Positions 43,746 through 52,831 of a DNA stretch of 64,000 nucleotides are shown here, piece after piece. Each line of letters starts with the position of its first letter. Position 1 is the first letter of the stretch. The notes under the pieces are model-generated. The model was given only the letters and a program-made list of their open reading frames with translations, searched no databases and had not been told where the DNA came from. Both the position numbers and the translations under genes were made by a program. Source of the stretch: Microbispora rosea subsp. aerata (GTDB lineage Bacteria > Actinomycetota > Actinomycetes > Streptosporangiales > Streptosporangiaceae); contig NZ_BMPY01000007.1 of NCBI RefSeq assembly GCF_014647835.1, positions 1-64,000 on the forward strand, written 5' to 3'.

Positions 43746-43773
43746 AAAAAAGGGCCGTCCATCCGAACGGCCC
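43746..43773 (-). terminator. Trp attenuator terminator
   Basis: On the minus strand GGGCCGT tcggatgg ACGGCCC is followed by TTTTTT. It lies 26 bp after the leader stop codon and 61 bp before trpS. Downstream, a second hairpin (CCGCCGT cgga ACGGCGG) lies just before the trpS RBS. Confidence 0.9.
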
Positions 43774-43799
43774 GGGTCGTACGTGTGTGATGGCCGCTC

Positions 43800-43841
43800 C
43801 TATGTGGAGCGCCACCAGCCCTGACACAACGTACGAATCAC
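43800..43841 (-). CDS. Trp leader peptide of trpS
   Basis: A 13-residue ORF, MIRTLCQGWWRST, starts at GTG 43841 and stops at TAG 43800. Two consecutive TGG codons are the sensor: stalling there when Trp-tRNA is scarce would disfavour the downstream terminator and let trpS be transcribed. No RBS is visible and the -10 places the transcript start on the GTG, so translation is probably leaderless. Confidence 0.85.
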   Translation of the reverse strand: MIRTLCQGWWRST

Positions 43842-43848
43842 GCGGCCA

Positions 43849-43854
43849 AGTATA
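43849..43854 (-). promoter_or_regulatory. -10 element of the trpS leader transcript
   Basis: TATACT on the minus strand, seven bases before the leader GTG. No good -35 is visible at 17-18 bp. Confidence 0.65.
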
Positions 43855-44041
43855 AAACCGTCGGCGTACCGCCCACCATCGTGCCCCTGCGCGACCGCCG
43901 GCCGGGTGAGCAGACGGTGGCCATGGCGCAGTTCCGGACGGCGGCTCCGGGTCCCGCGGAGATCGCGAGCCCGCGGGCGATCGTCGTGGGCAGGGTGGGA
44001 ACGCGGCGAGGCGCCGCCGCGCGCGGCAGGGCCGTGATTCG

Positions 44042-45301
44042 TCAGACACGACCCGGGCCGCCGATGACCGGGTCCGGGCGGAGCGCCGCCAGCCGACGCC
44101 GCCCGAACGTGCCGGCCGCGGCGCCGATGCCGGTCGCGGCGAGCGAGATCAGGAAGGGCGCCGCCGGGCCGTACCGGTCGGCGAGGGAGCCCGACAGCAG
44201 CGCGCCGATCGCGTAGCCGATGACGACGGAGGAGGTGAGCAGGGTCATGACCCAGGAGATCCGCTCCACCGGCACCGCCATCTCGGCCAGTGTGTACGCG
44301 GTGACGAGGATCGGCGCGATGGTGACGCCGGGAAGCGCGATCAACAGGGCCGGCACCCACAGATCACCGGCGTTCAACCCGCCCGTGATCGCGAGCGGCA
44401 GGCTGAGGACGCCCAGGAGGATGAAACCGCCCTGGAGCCGGCGGACGAGCGAGAGGGACGCGGGCAGCATCGGGACGAGCACCCCGGCGAGGGCGCTGCT
44501 CAGCCCGAGGATCGCGTAGATCAGCCCGGCCGCGCCGCCGGCGCCGGCGTCCTCCGCCCGCCAGGTGACCCCGGCCTGGGTCGAGCCGAAGTAGCAGCCG
44601 AGCCCGGTCAGCCCGGCGGCGAGCAGGAGCACAGGGGCCAGCGGCGCCCGGACTCCGGCGGCCGCGTCCCCTCCTCGCCCCCCGCCGACCAGAGTGGCCG
44701 TGGCGTGCAGGGCGAACGCCACGCACGTCGTGACGGTGAGCCCGGCCGCCACGAGCACGGCCGTCCGGGGCGAGGCGGCCGTCGCGATCAGGCCGACCAG
44801 TGCCGGGCCGAGGACGAACGCGAGCTCGTCACCCGTTCCCTCGAAGCTCATCGCGGTGGGGAGGCGGTCCGCCGGCAGCCGGCCGCGATGAGCCAGCGCC
44901 GTCCAGCGGGCCCGGGACAGCGGGCCCACCTGCGGCACCGAGAAACCCGCGACCACCGAGGACGCCAGCCACGCCCACGGTGGAGCGCCCGCCCCCACGC
45001 ACACCACCAGCAGGACGAGGGCCGCCGTATGCGACAGGGCCGCGGCCAGCCCGGCGGGCCGGTGCCCGTACCGGTCCGCGGTCCGCCCGACGACGGGACC
45101 GCCCGCCGCCTGCCCCACCGCGAAGGCCGCGGCCGTGGCGCCGCCCAGCGTGAGCGACTGCGTCGCCCCGCTGACCAGCAGCAGCGCGCCGAGCTGTCCC
45201 ATGGTCGCGGGTATGCGGCCGACCAGCGTCACCACCAGGAACCAACGGCCGGTGGCGGCGGGCAGGGAGGTGTAGGCGCGCAGAGCGTTCCAGCGGCTCA
45301 C
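44042..45301 (-). CDS. Major facilitator superfamily transporter
   Basis: 419 residues with about twelve hydrophobic segments. GRTADRYGHRPAGLA after the second segment is the MFS loop motif, and GSLADRYGPAAPF is its counterpart in the second half. Likely a proton-driven exporter or metabolite transporter; no residue fixes the substrate. GTG 45301 overlaps the DUF2237 stop by four bases (GTGA), so it is the last gene of the minus-strand catabolic operon or at least co-translated with DUF2237. Confidence 0.88.
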   Translation of the reverse strand: MSRWNALRAYTSLPAATGRWFLVVTLVGRIPATMGQLGALLLVSGATQSLTLGGATAAAFAVGQAAGGPVVGRTADRYGHRPAGLAAALSHTAALVLLVVCVGAGAPPWAWLASSVVAGFSVPQVGPLSRARWTALAHRGRLPADRLPTAMSFEGTGDELAFVLGPALVGLIATAASPRTAVLVAAGLTVTTCVAFALHATATLVGGGRGGDAAAGVRAPLAPVLLLAAGLTGLGCYFGSTQAGVTWRAEDAGAGGAAGLIYAILGLSSALAGVLVPMLPASLSLVRRLQGGFILLGVLSLPLAITGGLNAGDLWVPALLIALPGVTIAPILVTAYTLAEMAVPVERISWVMTLLTSSVVIGYAIGALLSGSLADRYGPAAPFLISLAATGIGAAAGTFGRRRLAALRPDPVIGGPGRV

Positions 45302-45708
45302 CGTTCGACGTCCCGGCCGCCGTCCCGGCCGGGACGCGGGTCCACTCCGTACTCCATCAGCGCCTCGCGGGGGACCACCTCCAGAGCCCGGATGTTGGTC
45401 GCCGCGAGGTTCACCGGGCAGGCGCAGCCGGCCAGGTACGCCTCGTACCACTTGGAGGCGATGACGCACCAGTGGTCGCCCGGCTTCAGCCCGGGGAAGG
45501 CGAGGTCGGGCCGCGGCGTCGCGATGTCGTTGCCGACCGTCGACTGGAAGGCGATGAAGCGCTCGTCGACGATCGCGCAGACGGTGTGGCCCTTGGGGTT
45601 GTCGGGCCCGGTGTAGCAGTAGCCGTCGCGCCGGTACCCGGTGATCGGGTCGAAGCCGCAGGGCTCCAGCGGCTCGCCGAAGACGTTCAGTGCCCGCTCG
45701 GTCATCAT
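45298..45708 (-). CDS. DUF2237 family protein
   Basis: 136 residues. LNVFGEPLEPCGFDPITGYR, DGYCYTGPDNPKGHTVCAIV and PGLKPGDHWCVIASKWYEA match the DUF2237 pattern with its conserved cysteines (C17, C31, C44, C80). Function unknown. Overlaps both neighbours by four bases (ATGATGA with the amidase, GTGA with the MFS gene), so it belongs tightly to this operon. The free cysteines and small size would fit a metal or cofactor binding accessory protein. Confidence 0.85.
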   Translation of the reverse strand: MMTERALNVFGEPLEPCGFDPITGYRRDGYCYTGPDNPKGHTVCAIVDERFIAFQSTVGNDIATPRPDLAFPGLKPGDHWCVIASKWYEAYLAGCACPVNLAATNIRALEVVPREALMEYGVDPRPGRDGGRDVER

Positions 45709-47270
45709 CGGCTCCTCGCGATGGTCAGGTCGTCGCCCGTGGTTTCGTGCCGCGCCGGGGGCGGCGGGCAGCGGAAGACGTGCTCTTCGAACTCGGCGGC
45801 GACGCGGACCAGGCGCGCGTCCGCGCCGGGGCGTCCGACGAGGAGCATGCCGACCGGCAGGCCGTCCACGAACCCGCAGGGGACGCTGAGCGCCGGGTGC
45901 CCGGTCAGGTTGAACACGCAGTTGTTGTCGTGCATCTCGAAGGGCAGCTCGGTGTCGATCACGGCCGCGCGCGGGTCGGCCGGGAGGAGATGCGGCGGCA
46001 TCGGGATGGTCGGCAGGACGAGGAGATCGACCTCGCGCAGCGCGTCGTCGATCTGCTCGCGCAGTCGCCGCCGCAGGCGCTGCGCGTAGGCCATGACCTT
46101 CCCGTGAGTGGCGTCCCGCAGCAGCGTGGCTCCGACGAGGGCCAGAACTCCGCCGACCGGGATGTCCTCGGGACGCCGGGTCAGGGCCTCGCCGAACGCC
46201 TCCCCGAAGTTCGGGTGATAAGGCCCGAAGTGGTTGTTGCCCTGGAGACGAGACTCGAAGACCGTGGTGAGACCGCCCTCGATGGAGATGGGCAGGTGGA
46301 TGTCCCGCCCGTGCCGGTGCAGCGGCACCGACACCTCGGACACGGTCAGTCCGAGCCGTTCGAGAGCCAGGCCGGACTCACGCACCAGGCCGTCGACCCG
46401 GGGATCGGATCGGCCCGGCCACCCGAACCCCTCGGTGAGCAGTCCGGCACGCAGCCCGGCGACCCCCCGGGCGTAGCCCTCGGCGTACGGCTCGCCGTCC
46501 CCGTCCGGGTGCGGCGTCGCGGTCGCCTCGAGGAAGGGGATCAGGTCGGCGGCGGTCCGGGTGAGCACGCCGATGTGGTCGAGCGTGCGCTCGGTCGGCA
46601 TCGCGCCGTCGTACTCGATGACCCCGTACGTGGGTTTGAGACCGAACACGCCGGACCAGGCCGCGGGGTTGCGGACCGAGCCGCCGTGGTCGGTGCCGAT
46701 GCCGTAGTCGGCCTGCCCGGTCGCCACCAGGACGGCGGCGCCGCTGGAGGAGCCGCCGGCGGAGCGGCGCGGGTCCCAGGGGTTCCCGACGGGTCCGTGC
46801 GCGCTGGTGAAGCTCGACCCGGAGTAGCACAGGTCCTCGCAGACGGACGTGCCGAGGATCACCGCTCCGGCCGCCCGTGCCTTGCCCACCACCACCGAGT
46901 CGGACGCGGGCACGAAACCGGCCATGAGACGGCTGCCCAGCGTCATCGGCACCCCGCGCACCGCGATCGACTCCTTGACGGTCACGGTCCGCCCGGCGAG
47001 CGGTCCGCTGCCCGGCGGACCGGGCTCGTCGACGGTGTAGAGCCAGGCGCCGTACGGGTTGCCGGGACCGCGGGGGACCCGGGTGACGGGGACGGGCGGC
47101 GGCTCGGGGGCCTGCCCCTCGGTCGCCAGACCGCGGACCCGCAGGTAGACCTCGCGCATGCGGTCGACGGCGGGGCCGAGCCGGACCACCAGGCCGGGGT
47201 CGAGCCCCCATCTGCCGGCGACGGCGGCGAGGTCGGCGGGGCTGAAGGAGGGGATGCTCACGCCGCTCAC
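45705..47270 (-). CDS. Amidase-signature amidohydrolase
   Basis: 521 residues. The Ser-cisSer-Lys triad is visible: Lys in RTVTVKESIAVRG, first Ser in RSAGGSSSGAAVLVA, nucleophile Ser in GTDHGGSVRNPAAWSG. Hydrolyses a carboxamide, releasing ammonia; members range from Glu-tRNA amidotransferase subunits to half-amidases, and lack of neighbouring gatC/gatB rules out the former here. GTG 47270 overlaps the preceding DUF1116 stop (GTGA). Could act on a ring-opened half-amide in the pathway (inference). Confidence 0.9.
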   Translation of the reverse strand: MSGVSIPSFSPADLAAVAGRWGLDPGLVVRLGPAVDRMREVYLRVRGLATEGQAPEPPPVPVTRVPRGPGNPYGAWLYTVDEPGPPGSGPLAGRTVTVKESIAVRGVPMTLGSRLMAGFVPASDSVVVGKARAAGAVILGTSVCEDLCYSGSSFTSAHGPVGNPWDPRRSAGGSSSGAAVLVATGQADYGIGTDHGGSVRNPAAWSGVFGLKPTYGVIEYDGAMPTERTLDHIGVLTRTAADLIPFLEATATPHPDGDGEPYAEGYARGVAGLRAGLLTEGFGWPGRSDPRVDGLVRESGLALERLGLTVSEVSVPLHRHGRDIHLPISIEGGLTTVFESRLQGNNHFGPYHPNFGEAFGEALTRRPEDIPVGGVLALVGATLLRDATHGKVMAYAQRLRRRLREQIDDALREVDLLVLPTIPMPPHLLPADPRAAVIDTELPFEMHDNNCVFNLTGHPALSVPCGFVDGLPVGMLLVGRPGADARLVRVAAEFEEHVFRCPPPPARHETTGDDLTIARSR

Positions 47271-48571
47271 GCGCGCGTCCCCAGTTCCTCCGGTGCGCCG
47301 GACGGCGCGGCGGCGGCCTCCTCCAGTGCCCGGCTCGCCGCCGCGAAGGGCTCCACCGGGATGGGGGTGATCCCGGCTCCGACCCGGCCGCGTCCGGGCT
47401 CCCGGTGCGCGAGGCCGTTGTTGATGACGGGCTCGACGCCGGTCGCGCGCACCCTGTGCACGTCGATGCCGAGCGGCGTCCCACGGAAGTCCTCACCCGG
47501 GATGAGGAAACGCCGGCTCGTGCCGGCGCAGACGGTCCGCATGCGCCGGGTGATCTCCATGGCGCGGGCCATGTCGCCGCCGACGAAGGACATGATCGCC
47601 GGTGCCGCCGTCATCGCGAACGCGCCGAAGCCGGCCGTCTCGGCGATCATGGAGTCGCCCATGGTCGGGTTCACGTCGTCGATGGTCGCCCCGTCCAGCA
47701 GGACCGGGTCGCCGATCGGCGCGGGCACGGTGAACCAGCGGTCGCCGAGCCCGCTGACGCGGATGCCGAACTCCCGCCCGTTGCTCGCCATGGCCGTCAC
47801 GACGGGGCTGCCCGGAATCCCTCCGGCGGCGACCGTCACCGCCTTGGCCGCCGAGATCGCGAAGGGCAGCGCGAAATGCCCGTTGCCCGCGATGAACGCG
47901 ACGACGTCCGCGGCGTCCGCACGGTCCAGGGGGGCGCGCAGCAGGCCCGGGGTGAGCGCCGCGAGCAGGGCCGCGCTGGTCGCGACCAGCCGGTTGTGGC
48001 AGTCGTCGCCGCGTCGCAGCCCCTCGGCCACCAGGGCGATCAGGTCGAGGGGGTCGCTGCGCCGTACGGCCTCGTCGAGGGCGGGGGCGAGCACGTCGCC
48101 GAGCCACCGCAGCCGCGAGAGCGTCGCCTCGTCGTACGACCCGTAGCGCATCGCGCCGCCGATCCCCTCGTTCAGGGGGGAGAACGTCGTGATGCCGCCC
48201 GTGGCCTCGGCGACCACGACGGGCGTGCTCGGCGTGACGATCCCGGCCATCGCCCCGACGGCGTTCGCGTCGTGACAGGGGCTGATGGTCACCTCGCCGC
48301 CGTCGATGATCGCCTCGGCCTCGGCGACGGTCGCGGCCTCCTTCTCCAGCAGCAGGCCCGCGATGATCGCGCCGCGCATGGGGCCGGTGATGTCGGCCAG
48401 GTCGATCGGCGGCCCGGCGTGCAGGAAACGCCGGGGCCCGACCCGGTCGGTGGCGTCCCGCGCCTTGCAGACGTGGCGCAGACGGACCTCGGTGCCGTTC
48501 AGGGCGTCGAGGGTCGCCTGCGTGGCGTCGGACGCCGGGGTGCCGTCGGACGGCAGGGTGGAATCGGACAT
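47267..48571 (-). CDS. DUF1116 (AllG/YlbE-like) protein
   Basis: 434 residues. PLNEGIGGAMRYGSYDEATL, AGNGHFALPFAISAAKAVTV and ASNGREFGIRVSGLGDRWFT match DUF1116, the family of E. coli YlbE/AllG, a subunit of the oxamate carbamoyltransferase that ends anaerobic allantoin degradation. The usual partners, FdrA/AllF and DUF2877/AllH, are not in this window. So either the partners lie elsewhere or this homologue acts alone on another substrate. First half contains VTISPCHDANAVG with a conserved Cys-His pair. Confidence 0.82.
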   Translation of the reverse strand: MSDSTLPSDGTPASDATQATLDALNGTEVRLRHVCKARDATDRVGPRRFLHAGPPIDLADITGPMRGAIIAGLLLEKEAATVAEAEAIIDGGEVTISPCHDANAVGAMAGIVTPSTPVVVAEATGGITTFSPLNEGIGGAMRYGSYDEATLSRLRWLGDVLAPALDEAVRRSDPLDLIALVAEGLRRGDDCHNRLVATSAALLAALTPGLLRAPLDRADAADVVAFIAGNGHFALPFAISAAKAVTVAAGGIPGSPVVTAMASNGREFGIRVSGLGDRWFTVPAPIGDPVLLDGATIDDVNPTMGDSMIAETAGFGAFAMTAAPAIMSFVGGDMARAMEITRRMRTVCAGTSRRFLIPGEDFRGTPLGIDVHRVRATGVEPVINNGLAHREPGRGRVGAGITPIPVEPFAAASRALEEAAAAPSGAPEELGTRA

Positions 48572-48686
48572 GGTGATACTCCTGAGCGGGGGAGGAAGGC
48601 GCGGCGGGGCATGGCCGCGCGACAGGTGAGAGGCGACCCGGATGGGGGCGTGCTCGCGCCGGGCGGTTCCGCCCGGGGCGTGGTCG

Positions 48687-49382
48687 TTACGCCGAAGGCG
48701 TCTGGCGGTGCCGTTCGGCCAGGAGCTTGCGCACGATCTCCCGGTTCAGCCGGGCGTGCTCGCGGGCGCGTTCGGCGGCGAGGTGGGCCGAGCCCGAGGC
48801 GATCGCCTCGAACCACGCCGAATGCTCCTCGAACAGGTCGTACGGGTCGCCCGTCTGCCGCAGGAGCCAGTGCAGGCGCCCCTGCAGGGGCTCCAGCAAG
48901 GCCTGCAGCAGGGTGTTGTGGGACAGCTTGAGTATCTCGTCGTGGAAGGCCTCGTTGGCCTTGCCGAGGGCGATGTGGTCTCCGGCGTCGAGCGCCTTGC
49001 GCGCTCGGGTCAGGATGCTCCGGACGCGGCGCAGCTCGGCCTTGGTGGCGCGAGTCGCGGCCTGCTGGCTGGCCAGGACCTCAAGCGCCTCGCGCACGTC
49101 GAACAGCTCCTCGACGTCCTGGGCCGACAGCTCCACGACGACCGCGCCCCGCCGGGGGATCGTCTTGACGAAGCCCTCGCTCTCCAGCGCCCGGATCGCC
49201 TCCCGCACCGGCAGCCGGGAGACTCCGAGCTGGGCGGCGATCTCGGTCTCGACCAGTCGCGTCCCCGCGGGGTAGACGTCGTCGATGATGCGCTGGCGCA
49301 GCTCGTCGCGTACGCGGTCCCGGAGCGGCTTGTAGTCGGCGTCGATGTCGAACGCACCCGGCGCGTCCGCCTGCCTGCTCAC
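48687..49382 (-). CDS. GntR/FCD-family transcriptional regulator
   Basis: 231 residues. The winged helix shows [40 protein letters not shown] and [13 protein letters not shown]. The FCD ligand domain contains [30 protein letters not shown] and EHARLNREI, with the Asp and His residues that bind a metal in this class. Such proteins usually repress catabolic operons and bind GTATAC-type sites; one lies in the divergent control region at 51110-51119. GTG 49382 overlaps the deacetylase stop (GTGA). Confidence 0.92.
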   Translation of the reverse strand: MSRQADAPGAFDIDADYKPLRDRVRDELRQRIIDDVYPAGTRLVETEIAAQLGVSRLPVREAIRALESEGFVKTIPRRGAVVVELSAQDVEELFDVREALEVLASQQAATRATKAELRRVRSILTRARKALDAGDHIALGKANEAFHDEILKLSHNTLLQALLEPLQGRLHWLLRQTGDPYDLFEEHSAWFEAIASGSAHLAAERAREHARLNREIVRKLLAERHRQTPSA

Positions 49383-50326
49383 AGGGCCGTCTCCCCGGTC
49401 TTCCGCCTCGGTCCCGGACCGGCGCCGACCGGCGCGGGCCGCTCGGCGCCGTCGAAAGGATAGCGCCGCCGGAAGTCGTCGGCCGCCGCGTCGAACGTGG
49501 TGAACTCGACGCCGGGCAGATCGAGCCAGCTGTCGAAGAGCCGCTCGAGCATCAGCAGCACCTGCGGCCGACCGGACACGTCGGGGTGCAGGGTCATGGG
49601 GAAGACCGCGTAGTCGAACTCGCGGTAGACCCATTCGAACTGGTCGCGCCACAGCCGTTCCACGTCGTGCGGGCTGACGAAGCCGTGGCTGTTGGGGGAC
49701 TTCTTGACGAACATCATCGGCGGCAGGTCGTCGACGTACCAGTTGCCGCAGAACTCGACGAGGTCGACCTCGGCGCCGTGGGTGAGGGGCTTCATCCAGT
49801 CCTCGGCCCGGCGGCTGTAGTCGATCTTCGTCCATTCGTCGCCGACGCGGGCGTAGAAGGGATGGAAGTCGTTGTAGTTCTGCGAGTGGTCGTAGGAGAA
49901 GCCGAACTCCTTCAGCAGGGCCGCGGTGTGGCGGCTCATCTCCCACCAGGGCGCCACGTAGCCGCGCGGCGGACGCCCCCACAGGCCCCGGATGAGCTCG
50001 ACGCAGCGGCCGAGCACGTCCCGTTCCTGCTCCGGCGACATGTCGATGGGGTTCTCGTGCGAGTAGCCGTGCGCTCCGATCTCGTGCCCCGCGTCGGCGA
50101 CGGCCGCCATCTGCTCGGGGAAGGTCTCGATGGAGTGGCCCGGGATGAACCAGGTCGTGCGCAGGCCGTACCGCTCGAAGAGCTGGAGCAGCCGGGGGGT
50201 GCCCACCTCGCCGGCGAACACCCCGCGCTGGATGTCGTTGGGCGAGTCCTCGCCGCCGTACGAGCCGAGCCAGCCGGCGACCGCGTCGACGTCGACTCCG
50301 ATAAGGATCTTGATGTCCTTGGCCAT
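49379..50326 (-). CDS. CE4/NodB-fold hydrolase (polysaccharide deacetylase or cyclic-imidase type)
   Basis: 315 residues. The metal site is seen as [11 protein letters not shown] (Asp pair), [12 protein letters not shown] (H-x3-H), GYVAPWWE (in place of RxPxY) and [13 protein letters not shown] (late His). There is no signal peptide, so it is cytoplasmic. Substrate specificity in this subgroup includes cyclic imides and allantoin-like ureides rather than polysaccharide, and the operon (permease, amidase, oxygenase) supports a small-molecule ring hydrolase. ATG 50326 has GAGG six bases upstream. Confidence 0.85.
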   Translation of the reverse strand: MAKDIKILIGVDVDAVAGWLGSYGGEDSPNDIQRGVFAGEVGTPRLLQLFERYGLRTTWFIPGHSIETFPEQMAAVADAGHEIGAHGYSHENPIDMSPEQERDVLGRCVELIRGLWGRPPRGYVAPWWEMSRHTAALLKEFGFSYDHSQNYNDFHPFYARVGDEWTKIDYSRRAEDWMKPLTHGAEVDLVEFCGNWYVDDLPPMMFVKKSPNSHGFVSPHDVERLWRDQFEWVYREFDYAVFPMTLHPDVSGRPQVLLMLERLFDSWLDLPGVEFTTFDAAADDFRRRYPFDGAERPAPVGAGPGPRRKTGETAL

Positions 50327-50334
50327 GGTGTTCC

Positions 50335-51075
50335 TCATCTCCGCGTCTGGACTGCGGGCGGGCGGGCCAGTAAGCGCCCGTACCCGGTGATCGGTTCCGC
50401 GTCCCCGGCCAGGGCGAGGGCCTGCCACAGCGTCGCGGCGACGCTGTCGACCACCGGGACACCACTGCGGTGTTCCCACCGGGCGGCCAGGTGTGCGGCG
50501 CGCAGGTTGGTGCACACCACGGCGACCGCGTCGCAGCCCGCCGTGACGAGCGCGTCGAAGGCCTCGTCCAGCTCGTCGTCGCCGAGCAGGGCGAAGTCGT
50601 AGTTGACGGTGCGGCCGAAGTGGCGGGCCGCGTGCACGGGGAAGCCGTGATCGGCGTAGTGCGCGGCGATGGCGTCGCCGACGTCCCGCGTGTACGGCGT
50701 GAGCAGGCCGGTGCGCCGGGCCGCCAAGGCGCGCAGGGCCGCGAGGACGGCCAGCGTCGAGGTCGTGGCGGGGGCGCCGGCGGCCCGTTCCATCTCGCGG
50801 CACAGCCGCTCGTCCCCGCCGAGCCAGGAGCCGGAGGTGCCGTTCCAGGCGACGACGTCGACACGCGCGTCGCCGAGGAGGCGGGCCGCGTCGGCGAAGG
50901 AGTCCGGGGCGAACTGACGGGTGTCGGCGGCGTCGAGGCTGATGCTCGTGACCCGCAATCGGGTGAAGTGGACCGAAATGTCGTCCCGGCCGGCGAGCAG
51001 CACGCCGGTCATCGGTTCGACGACGGTGTTGGAAGACGGGGTGATCATGCCTATTCGCCGGGCGGTCGGCCGCAC
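50335..51075 (-). CDS. Asp/Glu-racemase-fold enzyme lacking the first catalytic Cys
   Basis: 246 residues. [20 protein letters not shown] is the start of the maleate isomerase/arylmalonate decarboxylase branch. Racemases and maleate isomerases carry two Cys; here the first site reads [10 protein letters not shown] (Gly79 where Cys is expected) and the second is kept, VVCTNLR (Cys188). Arylmalonate decarboxylase has the same Gly-plus-Cys arrangement, so a decarboxylase is more likely than a racemase. First gene of the minus-strand operon, GTG start about 35 bp from the GntR-type operator. Confidence 0.82.
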   Translation of the reverse strand: MRPTARRIGMITPSSNTVVEPMTGVLLAGRDDISVHFTRLRVTSISLDAADTRQFAPDSFADAARLLGDARVDVVAWNGTSGSWLGGDERLCREMERAAGAPATTSTLAVLAALRALAARRTGLLTPYTRDVGDAIAAHYADHGFPVHAARHFGRTVNYDFALLGDDELDEAFDALVTAGCDAVAVVCTNLRAAHLAARWEHRSGVPVVDSVAATLWQALALAGDAEPITGYGRLLARPPAVQTRR

Positions 51076-51109
51076 GATGCCTCCGCTCAGAAGGGGTCAA
51101 GTGGGGATA

Positions 51110-51119
51110 CTGTATACAG
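51110..51119. promoter_or_regulatory. GntR-type operator CTGTATACAG
   Basis: Perfect 10-bp palindrome, extendable to 16 bp with one mismatch (ATaCTGTATACAGgAT). The GTATAC core is typical for FCD-type GntR repressors. A minus-strand -10-like TAGGAT at 51120-51125 overlaps it, so binding would block the minus operon. Confidence 0.8.
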
Positions 51120-51164
51120 GATCCTAAGCACTCTCCGCGACCGAAAACAAGCGAAAACTGGTCA

Positions 51165-51193
51165 TTGACACCCCTTTTGGGCCGCCTTAACCT
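51165..51193 (+). promoter_or_regulatory. Sigma-70-type promoter of the permease/oxygenase operon
   Basis: TTGACA (51165-51170), 17 bp, TAACCT (51188-51193). Start of transcription would be near 51200, leaving a leader of about 175 nt. Confidence 0.7.
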
Positions 51194-51376
51194 CCTGGTA
51201 CCGGCGCACCGGATACCCACCGTGACCGTTCCCGATGGGGAGAACCGGCCCCCGTCGGACGACAGGCGACCCTGCTCACTCAGGGGTCGCCGCACGCCTG
51301 CCCATAGCTCCGTACTTCGGCTCGTCGACGCCGGCGGAGGGACCAGGGGGCGTTCACTCAGTGCCAGGAGACCGCC

Positions 51377-52789
51377 GTGTCACCTACCATCCGTGCACCC
51401 AAATCACCGGCTTCCGACCGCCACCCGGTGGACGAAGTCCTTCCTGCGCCCCGACTCTTCTTCTTCGGCCTGCAGCACATGTTGATCATGTATGCGGGCT
51501 GCGTCGCGGTTCCGCTCGTGCTCGGCGCGGTGCTGGGGCTCGAGACGCACACCATCGCACTGATCGTCAACGCCGACCTGCTCGTGGCCGGCATCGCCAC
51601 CGTCATCCAGAGCGTCGGCCTCACCCGCTTGTTCGGCATCCGCATGCCGGTGGTCGCGGGAGCCTCCTTCACCTTCCTCACCCCGATGATGCTCGTCGGC
51701 TCCGAGTACGGCATGCCGACCATGTACGGCTCGATGATCGCGGCCGGTGTCTTCGGAATACTGGTCGCCCGGCCGTTCTCCAAGGTGCTGCGGTTCTTCC
51801 CGACGCTGGTCACGGGCTGCGTGATCACGATCATCGGGCTCTCGCTGGTCAAGGTCAGCGCCGACCTGATCACCGGGTCCGATCCGCAGTCGCCGGACTA
51901 CGCGAGCGTGCGCTACATCCTCCTGGCCTTCGCCGTCGTCGTGATCATCGTGCTGGCGAACCGCCTGTTCACCGGGTTCCTCCGCAACATCTCGGTGCTG
52001 TTCGGCCTGGCGATCGGCACGGTGATCGCCGCGATCATGGGCATCACCGACTTCTCCTCCGTGGCCGGCGCCAAGTGGTTCGGCTTCTCGACGCCGCTGC
52101 ACTTCGGCGCGCCGGAGTTCCGGCTCGTGCCGATCCTCGCGATGTGCGTCGCCATGGTGGTGGTCTTCTGCGAGATGACCGCCTGCGTGCTCGCCATCGG
52201 CGACGCGGTCGGCAAGCGCGTCACCGACAAGGACATGGCCCGGGGACTGGCCACCGACGGCCTGTCCGCCGTGCTGGCCGGGTTCATGAACTCGGTGCCC
52301 GACTCCACGTTCGGCCAGAACGTGGGACTGATCAGCCTGACCAAGGTCAGCAGCCGGTACGTCATCACCGTCACCGGCGTGCTGCTGATGATCATGGGCG
52401 CCATCCCCAAGCTCGGCGAGGTCGTCGCCAGCCTGCCGGGACCCGTCATCGGCGGCGCCGGCCTGGTCATGTTCGCCATGACGGGGGCCGTCGGCATCCA
52501 GATGCTGCAGAAAGTCGAGTTCACCGGGAACCAGAACCTGCTCATCGTCGCCGTCTCCCTCGGCCTGGGGATGCTGCCGGTGGCGGTGCCGGGCATCTAC
52601 CAGAACTTCAACCAGGACACGCAGTTCATCCTCGGCAGCGCCGTCACGGTCACGGTGCTGGCGGCCTTCCTGCTCAACCTGCTCTTCAACCACCTGCTGG
52701 TCCGCGCGAGCGCGCCCGCCGCGGAAGCCCCCGAGGCCGCCGAGGCGCCCGGGACCGCCGCGACGGCGGCGGACGGCACGGCTGTCTGA
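51377..52789 (+). CDS. NCS2 nucleobase:cation symporter
   Basis: 470 residues, 12-14 membrane segments. [14 protein letters not shown] is the NCS2 QH motif of segment 1, [13 protein letters not shown] carries the segment-8 Glu, and [15 protein letters not shown] is the NCS2 signature in segment 10. The family imports uracil, xanthine or urate, or related rings. It has a hydrophilic, Ala-rich C-terminal tail. First gene of the plus-strand operon; GTG 51377 has CAGGAG six bases upstream. It most likely brings in the pathway substrate. Confidence 0.92.
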   Translation: MSPTIRAPKSPASDRHPVDEVLPAPRLFFFGLQHMLIMYAGCVAVPLVLGAVLGLETHTIALIVNADLLVAGIATVIQSVGLTRLFGIRMPVVAGASFTFLTPMMLVGSEYGMPTMYGSMIAAGVFGILVARPFSKVLRFFPTLVTGCVITIIGLSLVKVSADLITGSDPQSPDYASVRYILLAFAVVVIIVLANRLFTGFLRNISVLFGLAIGTVIAAIMGITDFSSVAGAKWFGFSTPLHFGAPEFRLVPILAMCVAMVVVFCEMTACVLAIGDAVGKRVTDKDMARGLATDGLSAVLAGFMNSVPDSTFGQNVGLISLTKVSSRYVITVTGVLLMIMGAIPKLGEVVASLPGPVIGGAGLVMFAMTGAVGIQMLQKVEFTGNQNLLIVAVSLGLGMLPVAVPGIYQNFNQDTQFILGSAVTVTVLAAFLLNLLFNHLLVRASAPAAEAPEAAEAPGTAATAADGTAV

Positions 52790-52831
52790 TCGCGCCGCCG
52801 CGACACATCACACGTAAGGAGCATCCGAACC

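Larger units (their letters stand above)
51076..51376. promoter_or_regulatory. Divergent control region of the catabolic island
   Basis: Lies between the racemase-fold gene (minus) and the permease (plus). Besides the operator at 51110-51119 and the plus-strand promoter at 51165-51193, the plus-strand leader of about 175 nt contains a hairpin (GCGACCCTG ctcact CAGGGGTCGC, 51267-51291). I could not match this leader to a known riboswitch. Confidence 0.6.

Noticed and set aside
45705-47270. Amidase considered as GatA of the Glu-tRNA amidotransferase
   Set aside because: No gatB or gatC nearby and the gene is embedded in a catabolic operon.
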